In this document: in pieces, positions 40,521-52,092 of the stretch
Numbering within the stretch: position 1 is the first letter of the stretch
Layout: every line of letters starts with the position of its first letter
DNA from: Zhengitettix transpicula
Taxonomy: Eukaryota; Arthropoda; Insecta; Orthoptera; Tetrigidae
Reading direction: 5' to 3'
Assembly (NCBI GenBank): GCA_037074705.1
Contig: JAYJMR010000017.1
Location: 62,001 to 126,000, forward strand
DNA length: 64,000 bases
Notes under the pieces: model-generated
The model's input: the letters and a program-made list of their open reading frames with translations, nothing else
What the model was told of the DNA's origin: nothing
Databases searched by the model: none
Position numbers and translations under genes: made by a program

Positions 40521-43500
40521 GTTCACTTCTAGGATTAAGACGTATACCGTTGTGAATAATAGTCGAAAAATATTAATAAAATTTTAGTATAAAATATACC
40601 CCTATTGGTACCATTACCACGGATAGTAATGAAAACGCTACTTTTTTAAACATATTCTAGCGCGCATTTATTTATTTTTAAAATATTAAAATTTACTCTC
40701 GAAAGAAAAAAATAATAAATTACAGGATAAAATCATTACTTATTGGTGCCATAACCATGAACGCGTATGAAAATGCCACTTTATTTAAAAATATTTTAGC
40801 AAGCACTAAATTTTTTTTTAAATATTTAAATTTTCCTTTGTAAGGTTTACTTCTAGGATTAAGACATATATCAATGTGAATAATAGTCGAAAAATAATAA
40901 TAAAATTTTAGTATTAAATTTAAGTACAAAACCTACCCTATTGGTACCATTACCACGGATAGCAATGAAAACGCTACTTTTTTTAAACATATTTTTGCAC
41001 GCATTTAATTTTTTTTTAAAATATTAAAATTTACATTCAAAATGTTGTCTTCTGGCATCAAAACGTATACCATTGTCAAAATAATCGAAAATAAAAATAA
41101 TGAATTTCAGTATAAAATCATTACTTATTGGTGCCATAAACATGAACGCGTATGAAAATGCCAATTTATTTAAAAATATTTTAGAAATCATTAAATTTTT
41201 TTTTAAATATTTAAATTTTCCTTTGTAAGGTTTACTTCTAGGATTAAGACGTATACCGATGTGAATAATAGTCGAAAAATAATAATAAACTTTTAGTATA
41301 AAATCTACCCCTATTGGTACCATTACCTTGGACAGCAATGAAAACGCTACTTTTTTTAAACATATTTTAGCACGCATTTAATTTTTTTTTAAATATTATT
41401 AAATTTACACTCGAAAGGTTTTCTTCTGGCATCAAGACGTATACCATTGTCAAAATAATCGAAAATAAAAATAATGAATTTCAGTATAAAATCATTACTT
41501 ATTGGTGCCATAACCATGAACGCGTATGAAAATGCCACTTTATTTAAAAATATTTTAGCAAGCACTAAATTTTTTTTTAAATATTTAAATTTTCCTTTGT
41601 AAGGTTTACTTCTAGGATTAAGACGTATACCGTTGTGAATAATAGTCGAAAAATATTAATAAAATTTTAGTATAAAATATACCCCTATTGGTACCATTAC
41701 CACGGACAGCAATGAAAACGCTACTTTTTTTAAACATATTTTAGCACGCATGTAATTTTTTTTTAAATATTAAAATTTACACTCGAAAGGTTTTCATCTG
41801 GCATCAAGACGTATACCATTGTCAAAATAATCGAAAATAAAAATAATGAATTTCAGTATAAAATCATTATTTATTGGTGCCATAAACATGAACGCGTATG
41901 AAAATGACAATTTATTTAAAAATATTTTAGAAATCATTAAATTTTTTTTTAAATATTTAAATTTTCCTTTGTAAGGTTTACTTCTAGGATGTGAATAATA
42001 GTCGAAAAATAATAATAAACTTTTAGTATAAAAATTACCCCTATTGGTACGATTACCACGGATAGCAATGAAAACGCTACTTTTTTTAAACATATTTTTG
42101 CACGCATTTAATTTTTTTTTAAAATATTAAAATTTACATTCGAAATGTTTTCTTCTGGCATCAAAACGTATACCATTGTCAAAATAATCGAAAATAAAAA
42201 TAATGAATTTCAGTATAAAATCATTACTTATTGGTGCCATAAACATGAACGCGTATGAAAATGCCAATTTATTTAAAAATATTTTAGAAATCATTAAATT
42301 TTTTTTTAAATATTTAAATTTTCCTTTGTAAGGTTTACTTCTAGGATTAAGACGTATACCGATGTGAATAATAGTCGAAAAATAATAATAAACTTTTAGT
42401 ATAAAATCTACCCCTATTGGTACCATTACCTTGGACAGCAATGAAAACGCTACTTTTTTTAAACATATTTTAGCACGCATTTAATTTTTTTTTAAATATT
42501 AAAATTTACACTCGAAAGGTTTTCTTCTGGCATCAAGACGTATACCATTGTCAAAATAATCGAAAATTAAAATATTAATTTCAGTATAAAATCATTACTT
42601 ACTAGTGCCATAACCATTAACTCGTATGAAAATGCAACTTTATTTAAACATAGTCTAGCAAGCATTAAATATTTTTTTATATATTTAAATGTTCCTTTGA
42701 AAGGTTTACTTTTAGGATTAAGACGTTTACCGACGTGAATAATAGTCGAAAAATAATAATAAAATTTTAGTATAAAAATTACCCCTATTGGTACGATTAC
42801 CACGGATAGCAATGAAAACGCTACTTTTTTTAAACATATTTTTGGACGCATTTAATTTTTTTTAAAAATTTTAAAATTTATATTTGAAAGGTTTTCTCCT
42901 GGCATCAAGACGTATACCATTGCCTAAATAATCGAAAATAAAAATAATGAATTTCAGTATAAAATCATTACCCATTGGTGCCATAACAATGAACCCGTAT
43001 GAAAATGCCACTTTTTTTAAAAATATTTTAGCAAGCATTACATATTTTTTTAAATATTTAAATTTTCATTTTTAAGTTTACTTCTAGGTATAAGACGTTT
43101 ACCGATGTGAATAATAGTCAAAAAATAATAATAAAATTTTAATATAAAATTTTAGTATAAAATCTACCCCTATTGGTACGATTACCACGGATAGCAATGA
43201 AAACGCTACTTTTTTTAAACATATTATTGGACGCATTTAATTTTTTTTAAAAATATTAAAATTATATTCGAAATGGCATCAAAACGTATACCATTGTCAA
43301 AATAGTCGAAAATAAAATTAATTAATTTCAGTGTAAAATCATTACTTATTGGTGCCATAACCATGAACGCGTATGAAAATGCCACTTTATTTAAACATAT
43401 TCTAGCAAGCATTAAATTTTTTTTATATATTTAAATGTTCCTTTGAAAGGTTCACTTCTAGGATTAAGACGTATACCGTTGTGAATAATAGTCGAAAAAT

Positions 43501-43548
43501 ATTAATAAAATTTTAGTATAAAATTTAAGTACAAAACCTACCCTATTG
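40521..43548 (+). repeat. Satellite block with 1103 bp repeated three-dimer segment
   Basis: The two-monomer segments at 41024-41377 and 42127-42480 are nearly identical and 1103 bp apart, three dimers less some small deletions. One deletion is the 18 bp loss in B near 41990, where CTAGGAT joins GTGAATAATAG. At 43510-43530 a dimer of about 374 bp that is present in the right arm (about 55985-56360) is absent: TTTTAGTATA joins AAATTTAAGTACAAAACC directly. No gene is present. Confidence 0.8.
40698..40712 (+). other. 48 bp deletion private to the left arm
   Basis: Here ACTCTCGAAAG runs directly into AAAAAAATAATAAATTACAGG. The usual order is ACTCTCGAAAGGTTTTC, about 40 further bases, then ATAATCGAAAGAAAAAAATAA. 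The lost piece is flanked by the short direct repeat TCGAAAG, so slippage or microhomology-mediated deletion explains it. The right arm keeps the full version near 59178-59232. The paired-coordinate sum of the arms changes by exactly 48 across this point (99879 to 99927). Confidence 0.88.
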
Positions 43549-43932
43549 GTACCATTACCACGGATAGCAATGAAAACGCTACTTTTTTTAAACATATTTT
43601 TGCACGCATTTAATTTTTTTTTAAAATATTAAAATTTACATTCGAAATGTTTTCTTCTGGCATCAAAACGTATACCATTGTCAAAATAATCGAAAATAAA
43701 AATAATGAATTTCAGTATAAAATCATTACTTATTGGTGCCATAACCATGAACGCGTATGAAAATGCTACTTTATTTAAACATATTCTAGCAAGCATTAAA
43801 TTTTTTTTAAATATTAAAATTTTCTTTTGTAAGTTGTACTTTTAGAATTAAGACGTATATCGATGCGAATAATAGTCGAAAAATAATAAAAAAATTTTAG
43901 TATAAAATTTTAGTATAAAACTTACCCCTGTT
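43549..43932 (+). repeat. Long dimer variant (384 bp)
   Basis: This dimer has A at 43549-43734 (186 bp) and B at 43735-43932 (198 bp). The extra 12 bp in B comes from a second copy of the short element TTTTAGTATAAAA near its 3' end, giving TTTTAGTATAAAA followed by TTTTAGTATAAAA-like sequence before CTTACCCC. Dimers with one copy are about 372 bp and dimers with two are about 384 bp. Both classes are interspersed along the array. Confidence 0.88.
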
Positions 43933-44311
43933 GGTACCATTACCACGGATAGCAATGAAAACGCTACTTTTTTTAAACATATTTTTGCACGCATTTAATT
44001 TTTTTTAAAAATTTACATTCGAAATGTTTTCTTCTGGCATCAAAACGTATACCACTGTCAAAATAATCGAAAATAAAAATAATGAATTTCAGTATAAAAT
44101 CATTACTTATTGGTGCCATAACCGTGAACGCGTATGAAAATACCATTTTATTTAAACATATTTTAGCAAGCATTAATTTTTTTTTAAATATTTAAATTTT
44201 TTATTTTGTAAGGTTTACTTCTAGGATTAAGACGTATACCGATGTGAATAATAGTCGAAAAATAATAATAAAATTTTAGTATCAAATTTTAGTATAAAAT
44301 CTACCCCTATT

Positions 44312-44420
44312 GGTACCATTACCTTGGACAGCAATGAAAATGCCACTTTATTTAAACATATTCTAGCAAGCATTAAATTTTTTTTAAATATTTAAATTTT
44401 CCTTTGTAAGGTTATCTTCT
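44312..44420 (+). repeat. A/B chimeric monomer
   Basis: The unit starts as A (GGTACCATTACCTTGGACAG) and switches to B within CAATGAAAATGCCAC at about 44330-44345. The switch is at the homologous position of both monomers, which removes about one monomer length. The same chimera occurs in the right arm at about 55160-55193, so it predates the inversion. Confidence 0.87.
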
Positions 44421-45079
44421 AGGATTAAGACGTATATCAATGTGGATAATAGTCAAAAAATAATAATAAAATTTTAGTATAAAATTTAAGTACAAAACAT
44501 ACCCTATTGGTACCATTACCACGGATAGCAATGAAAACGCTTATTTTTTTAAACATATTTTTGCACGCATTTAATTTTTTTTTTAAATATTAAAATTTAC
44601 ATTCGAAATGTTTTCTTCTGGCATCAAAATGTATACCATTGTGAAAATAATAGAAAATAAAAATAATGAATTTTAGTATAAAATCATTACTTATTGGTGC
44701 CATAACCATGAACGCGTATGAAAATGCTACTTTATTTAAACATATTCTAGCAAGCATTAAATTTTTTTTAAATATTAAAATATTCTTTTGTGAGGTGTAC
44801 TTTTAGAATTAAGACGTATATCGATGCGAATAATAGTCGAAAAATAATAATAAAATTTTAGTATAAAATTTTAGTATAAATCTTACCCCTGTTGGTACCA
44901 TTACCACGGATAGGAATGAAAACGCTACTTTTTTTAAACATATTTTTGCACGCATTTAATTTTTTTTTAAAATTTTAAAATTTACATTCGAAATGTTTTT
45001 TTCAGGCATCAAAACGTATACCATTGTCAAAATAATCGAAAATAAAAATATTAATTTCAGTATAAAATCATTACTTATT

Positions 45080-45160
45080 GGTGCCATAACCATGAACGCG
45101 TATGAAAATGCTACTTTACCACGGACAGCAATGAAAACGCTACTTTTTTTAAACATATTT
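45080..45160 (+). repeat. B/A fusion at non-homologous positions
   Basis: A B unit starting at 45080 runs for about 40 bp to GAAAATGCTACTTTA and then continues as A from ACCACGGACAGCAATG. B and A are out of alignment at the join, unlike the other chimeras. Both partners have TTA at the break, consistent with a microhomology-mediated deletion. The fusion is present in the right arm twice, near 51317-51397 and 54345-54425. Confidence 0.86.
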
Positions 45161-45805
45161 TTGCACGCATTTAATTTTTTTAAAAATTTTAAAATTTACA
45201 TTCGAAATGTTCTTTCAGCATCAAAACGTATACCATTGTTAAAATAATCGAAAATAAAAGTATTAATTTCAGTATAAAATCATTATTACTGGTGCCATAA
45301 CCATGAACGCGTATAAAAATGCCACTTTATTTAAACATATTGTATCAAGCATTAAATATTTTTTATATATTTAAATGTTCCTTTGAAAGGTTCACTTCTA
45401 GGATTAAGACGTATACCGTTGTGAATAATAGTCGAAAAATAATAATAAAATTTTAGTATAAAATTTTAGTATAAAACTTACCCCTGTTGGTACCATTACC
45501 ACGGATAGCAATGAAAACGCTACTTTTTTTAAACTAATTTTTGCACGCATTTAATTTTTTTAAAAATTTAAAAATTTACATTCGAAATGTTTTCTTCTGG
45601 CATCAAAACGTATACCATTGTCAAAATAATCGAAAATAAGAATAATGAATTTCAGTATAAAATCATTACTTATTGGTGCCATAACCATGAACGCGTATGA
45701 AAATACCACTTTATTTAAACAGATTTCAACAGGTATTAAATTTTTTTTAAATATTTAAATTTTTTATTTTGTAAGGTTTACTTCTACGATTAAGACGTAT
45801 ACCGA

Positions 45806-45845
45806 TGTGAATAATTGTCAGCAATGAAAATGCCACTTTATTTAA
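45806..45845 (+). other. Deletion junction: B tail joined to A/B chimera
   Basis: GTGAATAATTGTC, from the end of a B unit, is followed directly by AGCAATGAAAATGCCAC. The B tail (TTTTAGTATA elements and CTACCCC) and the first 18 or so bases of the next A are missing, about 95 bp. The same deletion is in the right arm at about 50650 and 53680. A version without the deletion survives in the palindrome spacer at about 48530-48625. Confidence 0.84.
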
Positions 45846-46212
45846 ACATATTATAGCAAGCATTAAATTTTTTTTAAATATTAAAATTTTCTTTTGTAAG
45901 GTGTACTTTTAGAATTAAGACGTATATCGATGCGAATAATAGTCGAAAAATAATAATAAAATTTTAGTATAAAATTTTAGTATAAATCTTACCCCTGTTG
46001 GTACCATTACCACGGATAGCAATAAAAACGCTACTTTTTTTAAACATATTTTTGCACGCATTTAATTTTTTTTAAAAATTTAAAAATTTACATTCGAAAT
46101 GTTTTTTTCAGGCATCAAAACGTATACCATTGTCAAAATAATCGAAAGTAAAAATATTAATTTCAGTATAAAACCATTACTTATTGGTGCCATAACCATG
46201 AACGCGTATGAA

Positions 46213-46585
46213 AATGCTACTTTATTTAAACATATTCTAGCAAGCATTAAATTTTTTTTAAATATTAAAAATTTCTTTTGTAAGGTGTACTTTTAGAATA
46301 AAGACGTGTATCGATGCGAATAATAGTCGAAAAATAATAATAAAATTTTAGTATAAAACTTACCCCCGTTGGTACCATTACCACGGATAGCAATGAAAAC
46401 GCTACTTTTGTAAACATATTTTTGAACGCATTTAATTTTTTTTAAAAATTTTAAAATTTACATTCGAAATGTTTTCTTCTGACATCAAAACGTATACCAT
46501 TGTCAAAATAATCGAAAATAAAAATAATGAATTTCAGTATAAAATCGTTACTTATTGGTGCCATAACCATGAACGCGTATGAAAA
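46213..46585 (+). repeat. Dimer present in left arm, absent in right arm
   Basis: Between paired points 46031/50445 and 47719/49123 the left arm is 366 bp longer (1688 against 1322 bp). The right arm passes from the AATACTTGTTAAAATATG unit near 50229 straight to AAAGTAGCATTTTCATACG, which skips this dimer. The missing unit is the one with CTTTTGTAAACATATTTTTG and TCTGACATC on the left. Confidence 0.75.
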
Positions 46586-48080
46586 TACCACTTTATTTAA
46601 ACATATTTTAACAAGTATTAAATTTTTTTTAAATACTTATATTTTCTTTTGTAAGGTTTACTTCTAGGATTAAGACGTATACCGATGTGAATAATTGTCG
46701 AAAATTAATAATAAAATTTTAGTATAAAATTTTAGTATAAAATGTACTCCAATTGGTACCATTACCTTGGACAGCAATGAAAACGCTACTTTTTTTAAAC
46801 ATATTTTAGCACGCATTTAAGTTTTTTTAAAATATTAAAATTTACACTCGAAAGGTTTTCTTCTGGCATCAAGACGTATTCCATTGTCAAAATAATCGAA
46901 ATTAAAAATAATGAATTTCAGTATAAAATCATTACTTATTGGTGCCATAACCGTGAACGCGTATGAAAATACCACTTTATTTAAACATATTTTAGCAAGC
47001 ATTAATTTTTTTTAAAATATTTAAATTTTTTATTTTGTAAGGTTTACTTCTAGGATTAAGACGTATACCGATGTGAATAATAGTCGAAAAATAATAAAAA
47101 TTTTAGTATAAAATTTAAGTACAAAACCTACCCTATTGGTACCATTACCACGGATAGCAATGAAAACGCTACTTTTGTAAACATATTTTTGCACGCATTT
47201 AATTTTTTTTAGAAATTTTAAAATTTACATTCGAAATGTTTTCTTCTGGCATCAAAACGTATACCTTTGTCAAAATAATCGAAAATAAAAATAATGAATT
47301 TCAGTATAAAATCATTACTTATTGGTGCCATAACCATGAACGCGTATGAAAATACCACTTTATTTAAACATATTTCAACATGTAATTAATTTTTTTTAAA
47401 TACTTATATTTTCCTTTGTAAGGTTTACTTCTAGGATTAAGACGTATACCGATGTGAATAATTGTCGAAAATTAATAATTAAATTTTAGTATAAAATTTT
47501 AGTATAAAATGTACCCCAATTGGTACCATTACCACGGACAGCAATGAAAATGATACTTTTTTTAAACATATTTTAGCACGCATTTAATTTTTTTTAAAAT
47601 ATTAAAAGTTACACACGAAAGGTTTTCTTCTGGCATCAAGACATACTAATGTCAAAATAATCGAAAATAAAAATATTAATTTCAGTATAAAATCATAACT
47701 TACTGGTGACATAACTGTGAACGCGTATGAAAATACCACTTTATTTAAACATATTTTAGCAAGCATTAATTTTTTTTTAAATATTTAAATTTTTTATTTT
47801 GTAAGGTTTACTTCTAGTATTAAGACGTTTACCGATGTGAATAATAGTCGAAAAATAATAATAAAATTTTAGTATAAAATTTTAGTATAAAATGTACCCC
47901 AATTGGTACCATTACCACGGACATCAATGAAAATGATACTTTTTTTAAACATATTTTAGCACGCATTTAATTTTTTTTAAAATATTAAAAGTTACACACG
48001 AAAGGTTTTCTTCTGGCATCAAGACTTATACTAATGTCAAAATAATCGAAAATAAAAATATTAATTTCAGTATAAAATCA

Positions 48081-48762
48081 TAACTTACTGGTGACATAAC
48101 CGTGAACGCGTATGAAAATACCACTTTATTTAAACATATTTTAGCAAGCATTAATTTTTTTTAAAATATTTAAATTTTTTATTTTGTAAGGTTTACTTCT
48201 AGGATTAAGACGTTTACCGATGTGAATAATAGTCGAAAAATAATAATAAAATTTTAGTATAAAATTTTAGTATTAAATCTACCCCTATTGGTACCATTAC
48301 CACGGACAGCAATGAAAACGCTAGCGTTTTTATTGCTATCCGTGGTAATGGTACCAACAGGGGTAAGATTTATACTAAAATTTTATACTAAAATTTTATT
48401 ATTATTTTTCGACTATTATTCGCATCGATATACGTCTTAATTCTAAAAGTACACCTTACAAAAGAAAATTTTAATATTTAAAAAAAATTTAATGCTTGCT
48501 ATAATATGTTTGAATAAAGTGGCATTTTCATTGCTGTACAAGGTAATGGTACCAATAGGGGTAGATTTTAGACTAAAATTTTATACTAAAATTTTATTAT
48601 AATTTTTTGACAATTATTCACATCGGTATACGTCTTAATCGTAGAAGTAAACCTTACAAAATAAAAAATTTAAATATTTAAAAAAAATTTAATAACTGTT
48701 GAAATCTGTTTAAATAAAGTGGTATTTTCATACGCGTTCATGGTTATGGCACCAATAAGTAA
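48081..48762. repeat. Non-mirrored spacer of the inverted repeat
   Basis: This stretch of about 680 bp lies between the two arms. Its first part (to 48322) is ordinary forward satellite. Its second part (48323-48762) is inverted satellite that does not mirror the first. It instead resembles the right-arm sequence from 50445 to about 50820, but includes the roughly 95 bp that is deleted there. It is satellite throughout, with no unique sequence. Confidence 0.82.
48315..48330. other. Head-to-head inversion junction (16 bp perfect palindrome)
   Basis: The sequence AAAACGCTAGCGTTTT joins two A monomers in opposite orientation at the same internal position. Left of it the A unit reads GGACAGCAATG. 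Right of it the inverted A unit reads TATTGCTATCC, the complement of GGATAGCAATA. The two fused units are therefore different copies. The forward unit would normally continue CGCTACTTTT and the inverted one would be preceded by AAAAGTAGCG, so the join overlaps by the dinucleotide TA. Confidence 0.92.
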
Positions 48763-49064
48763 TGATTTTATACTGAAATTAATATTTTTATTTTCGATTA
48801 TTTTGACATTAGTATAAGTCTTGATGCCAGAAGAAAACCTTTCGTGTGTAACTTTTAATATTTTAAAAAAAATTAAATGCGTGCTAAAATATGTTTAAAA
48901 AAAGTATCATTTCATTGATGTCCATGGTAATGGTACCAATTGGGGTACATTTTATACTAAAATTTTATACTAAAATTTTATTATTATTTTTCGACTATTA
49001 TTCACATCGGTAAACGTCTTAATACTAGAAGTAAACCTTACAAAATAAAAAATTTAAATATTTA

Positions 49065-52000
49065 AAAAAAAATTAATGCTTGCTAAAATATGTTTAAATA
49101 AAGTGGTATTTTCATACGCGTTCACAGTTATGTCACCAGTAAGTTATGATTTTATACTGAAATTAATATTTTTATTTTCGATTATTTTGACATTAGTATA
49201 AGTCTTGATGCCAGAAGAAAACCTTTCGTGTGTAACTTTTAATATTTTAAAAAAAATTAAATGCGTGCTAAAATATGTTTAAAAAAAGTATCATTTTCAT
49301 TACTGTCCGTGGTAATGGTACCAATTGGGGTACATTTTATACTAAAATTTTATACTAAAATTTAATTATTAATTTTCGACAATTATTCACATCGGTATAC
49401 GTCTTAATCCTAGAAGTAAACCTTACAAAGGAAAATATAAGTATTTAAAAAAAATTAATTACATGTTGAAATATGTTTAAATAAAGTGGTATTTTCATAC
49501 GCGTTCATGGTTATGGCACCAATAAGTAATGATTTTATACTGAAATTCATTATTTTTATTTTCGATTATTTTGACAAAGGTATACGTTTTGATGCCAGAA
49601 GAAAACATTTCGAATGTAAATTTTAAAATTTCTAAAAAAAATTAAATGCGTGCAAAAATATGTTTACAAAAGTAGCGTTTTCATTGCTATCCGTGGTAAT
49701 GGTACCAATAGGGTAGGTTTTGTACTTAAATTTTATACTAAAATTTTATTATTATTTTTCGACTATTATTCACATCGGTATACGTCTTAATCCTAGAAGT
49801 AAACCTTACAAAATAAAAAATTTAAATATTTTAAAAAAAATTAATGCTTGCTAAAATATGTTTAAATAAAGTGGTATTTTCATACGCGTTCACGGTTATG
49901 GCACCAATAAGTAATGATTTTATACTGAAATTCATTATTTTTAATTTCGATTATTTTGACAATGGAATACGTCTTGATGCCAGAAGAAAACCTTTCGAGT
50001 GTAAATTTTAATATTTTAAAAAAACTTAAATGCGTGCTAAAATATGTTTAAAAAAAGTAGCGTTTTCATTGCTGTCCAAGGTAATGGTACCAATTGGAGT
50101 ACATTTTATACTAAAATTTTATACTAAAATTTTATTATTAATTTTCGACAATTATTCACATCGGTATACGTCTTAATCCTAGAAGTAAACCTTACAAAAG
50201 AAAATATAAGTATTTAAAAAAAATTTAATACTTGTTAAAATATGTTTAAATAAAGTAGCATTTTCATACGCGTTCATGGTTATGGCACCAATAAGTAATG
50301 GTTTTATACTGAAATTAATATTTTTACTTTCGATTATTTTGACAATGGTATACGTTTTGATGCCTGAAAAAAAACATTTCGAATGTAAATTTTTAAATTT
50401 TTAAAAAAAATTAAATGCGTGCAAAAATATGTTTAAAAAAAGTAGCGTTTTTATTGCTATCCGTGGTAATGGTACCAACAGGGGTAAGATTTATACTAAA
50501 ATTTTATACTAAAATTTTATTATTATTTTTCGACTATTATTCGCATCGATATACGTCTTAATTCTAAAAGTACACCTTACAAAAGAAAATTTTAATATTT
50601 AAAAAAAATTTAATGCTTGCTATAATATGTTTAAATAAAGTGGCATTTTCATTGCTGACAATTATTCACATCGGTATACGTCTTAATCGTAGAAGTAAAC
50701 CTTACAAAATAAAAAATTTAAATATTTAAAAAAAATTTAATACCTGTTGAAATCTGTTTAAATAAAGTGGTATTTTCATACGCGTTCATGGTTATGGCAC
50801 CAATAAGTAATGATTTTATACTGAAATTCATTATTCTTATTTTCGATTATTTTGACAATGGTATACGTTTTGATGCCAGAAGAAAACATTTCGAATGTAA
50901 ATTTTTAAATTTTTAAAAAAATTAAATGCGTGCAAAAATTAGTTTAAAAAAAGTAGCGTTTTCATTGCTATCCGTGGTAATGGTACCAACAGGGGTAAGT
51001 TTTATACTAAAATTTTATACTAAAATTTTATTATTATTTTTCGACTATTATTCACAACGGTATACGTCTTAATCCTAGAAGTGAACCTTTCAAAGGAACA
51101 TTTAAATATATAAAAAATATTTAATGCTTGATACAATATGTTTAAATAAAGTGGCATTTTTATACGCGTTCATGGTTATGGCACCAGTAATAATGATTTT
51201 ATACTGAAATTAATACTTTTATTTTCGATTATTTTAACAATGGTATACGTTTTGATGCTGAAAAAAACATTTCGAATGTAAATTTTAAAATTTTTAAAAA
51301 AATTAAATGCGTGCAAAAATATGTTTAAAAAAAGTAGCGTTTTCATTGCTGTCCGTGGTAAAGTAGCATTTTCATACGCGTTCATGGTTATGGCACCAAT
51401 AAGTAATGATTTTATACTGAAATTAATATTTTTATTTTCGATTATTTTGACAATGGTATACGTTTTGATGCCTGAAAAAAACATTTCGAATGTAAATTTT
51501 AAAATTTTAAAAAAAAATTAAATGCGTGCAAAAATATGTTTAAAAAAAGTAGCGTTTTCATTCCTATCCGTGGTAATGGTACCAACAGGGGTAAGATTTA
51601 TACTAAAATTTTATACTAAAATTTTATTATTATTTTTCGACTATTATTCGCATCGATATACGTCTTAATTCTAAAAGTACACCTCACAAAAGAATATTTT
51701 AATATTTAAAAAAAATTTAATGCTTGCTAGAATATGTTTAAATAAAGTAGCATTTTCATACGCGTTCATGGTTATGGCACCAATAAGTAATGATTTTATA
51801 CTAAAATTCATTATTTTTATTTTCTATTATTTTCACAATGGTATACATTTTGATGCCAGAAGAAAACATTTCGAATGTAAATTTTAATATTTAAAAAAAA
51901 AATTAAATGCGTGCAAAAATATGTTTAAAAAAATAAGCGTTTTCATTGCTATCCGTGGTAATGGTACCAATAGGGTATGTTTTGTACTTAAATTTTATAC

Positions 52001-52092
52001 TAAAATTTTATTATTATTTTTTGACTATTATCCACATTGATATACGTCTTAATCCTAGAAGATAACCTTACAAAGGAAAATTTAAATATTTA
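49065..52092 (-). repeat. 3028 bp tandem duplication in right arm, copy 1
   Basis: The sequence repeats with an exact offset of 3028 bp (about eight dimers). CACAGTTATGTCACCAG near 49123 recurs at 52151, and the B/A fusion at 51321 recurs at 54349. The left arm has a single copy, so this duplication arose after the inversion, or one copy was lost on the left. Confidence 0.9.

Larger units (their letters stand above)
35927..48080 (+). repeat. Left arm of large inverted repeat
   Basis: The reverse complement of this stretch is found, in order, at about 48763-64000. Paired positions include 47925 with 48917, 46031 with 50445, 45156 with 51321 and again with 54349, 42851 with 57028, 41377 with 58502, 39916 with 60011 and 36911 with 63016. 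Rare marks are shared, for example the 18 bp deletion CTAGGAT|GTGAATAATAG near 41990 (right side near 57890). The left arm start is set only by the window end (64000 pairs with about 35927). In the 354 bp stretches at 41024 and 42127 I see only about one substitution each against the right arm. Confidence 0.93.
1..48322 (+). repeat. Dimeric AT-rich satellite array, forward orientation
   Basis: This stretch is a continuous head-to-tail tandem array with a period of about 372-384 bp, roughly 128 dimers. Each dimer is monomer A (GGTACCATTACCACGG..., with a core AATGAAAACGCTACTTTT) followed by monomer B (GGTGCCATAACCATGAACGC..., with a core TATGAAAATGCCACTTTA). Recurrent landmarks are GGTACC at the start of A, TTCGAA in the middle of many A units, ACGCGT near the start of B, and ACGTATACC in both monomers. 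I see no interruption by a gene, transposon, simple-sequence block or unique DNA. Strand labels are arbitrary: plus means A reads 5' to 3' as given. Unit-to-unit divergence varies strongly by region, and the higher-order blocks are listed separately. Centromeric or pericentromeric heterochromatin is the likely setting, but this is inferred from organisation alone. Confidence 0.97.

Noticed and set aside
48081..48762. Palindrome as a simple fold-back sequencing or assembly artefact
   Set aside because: A fold-back read would give mirror-identical arms. The arms here differ by substitutions, a 3028 bp duplication, a 48 bp deletion and whole-dimer gains and losses, and the spacer is not symmetric. 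A misjoin of two genuine but separate array parts remains possible and needs read-level evidence.
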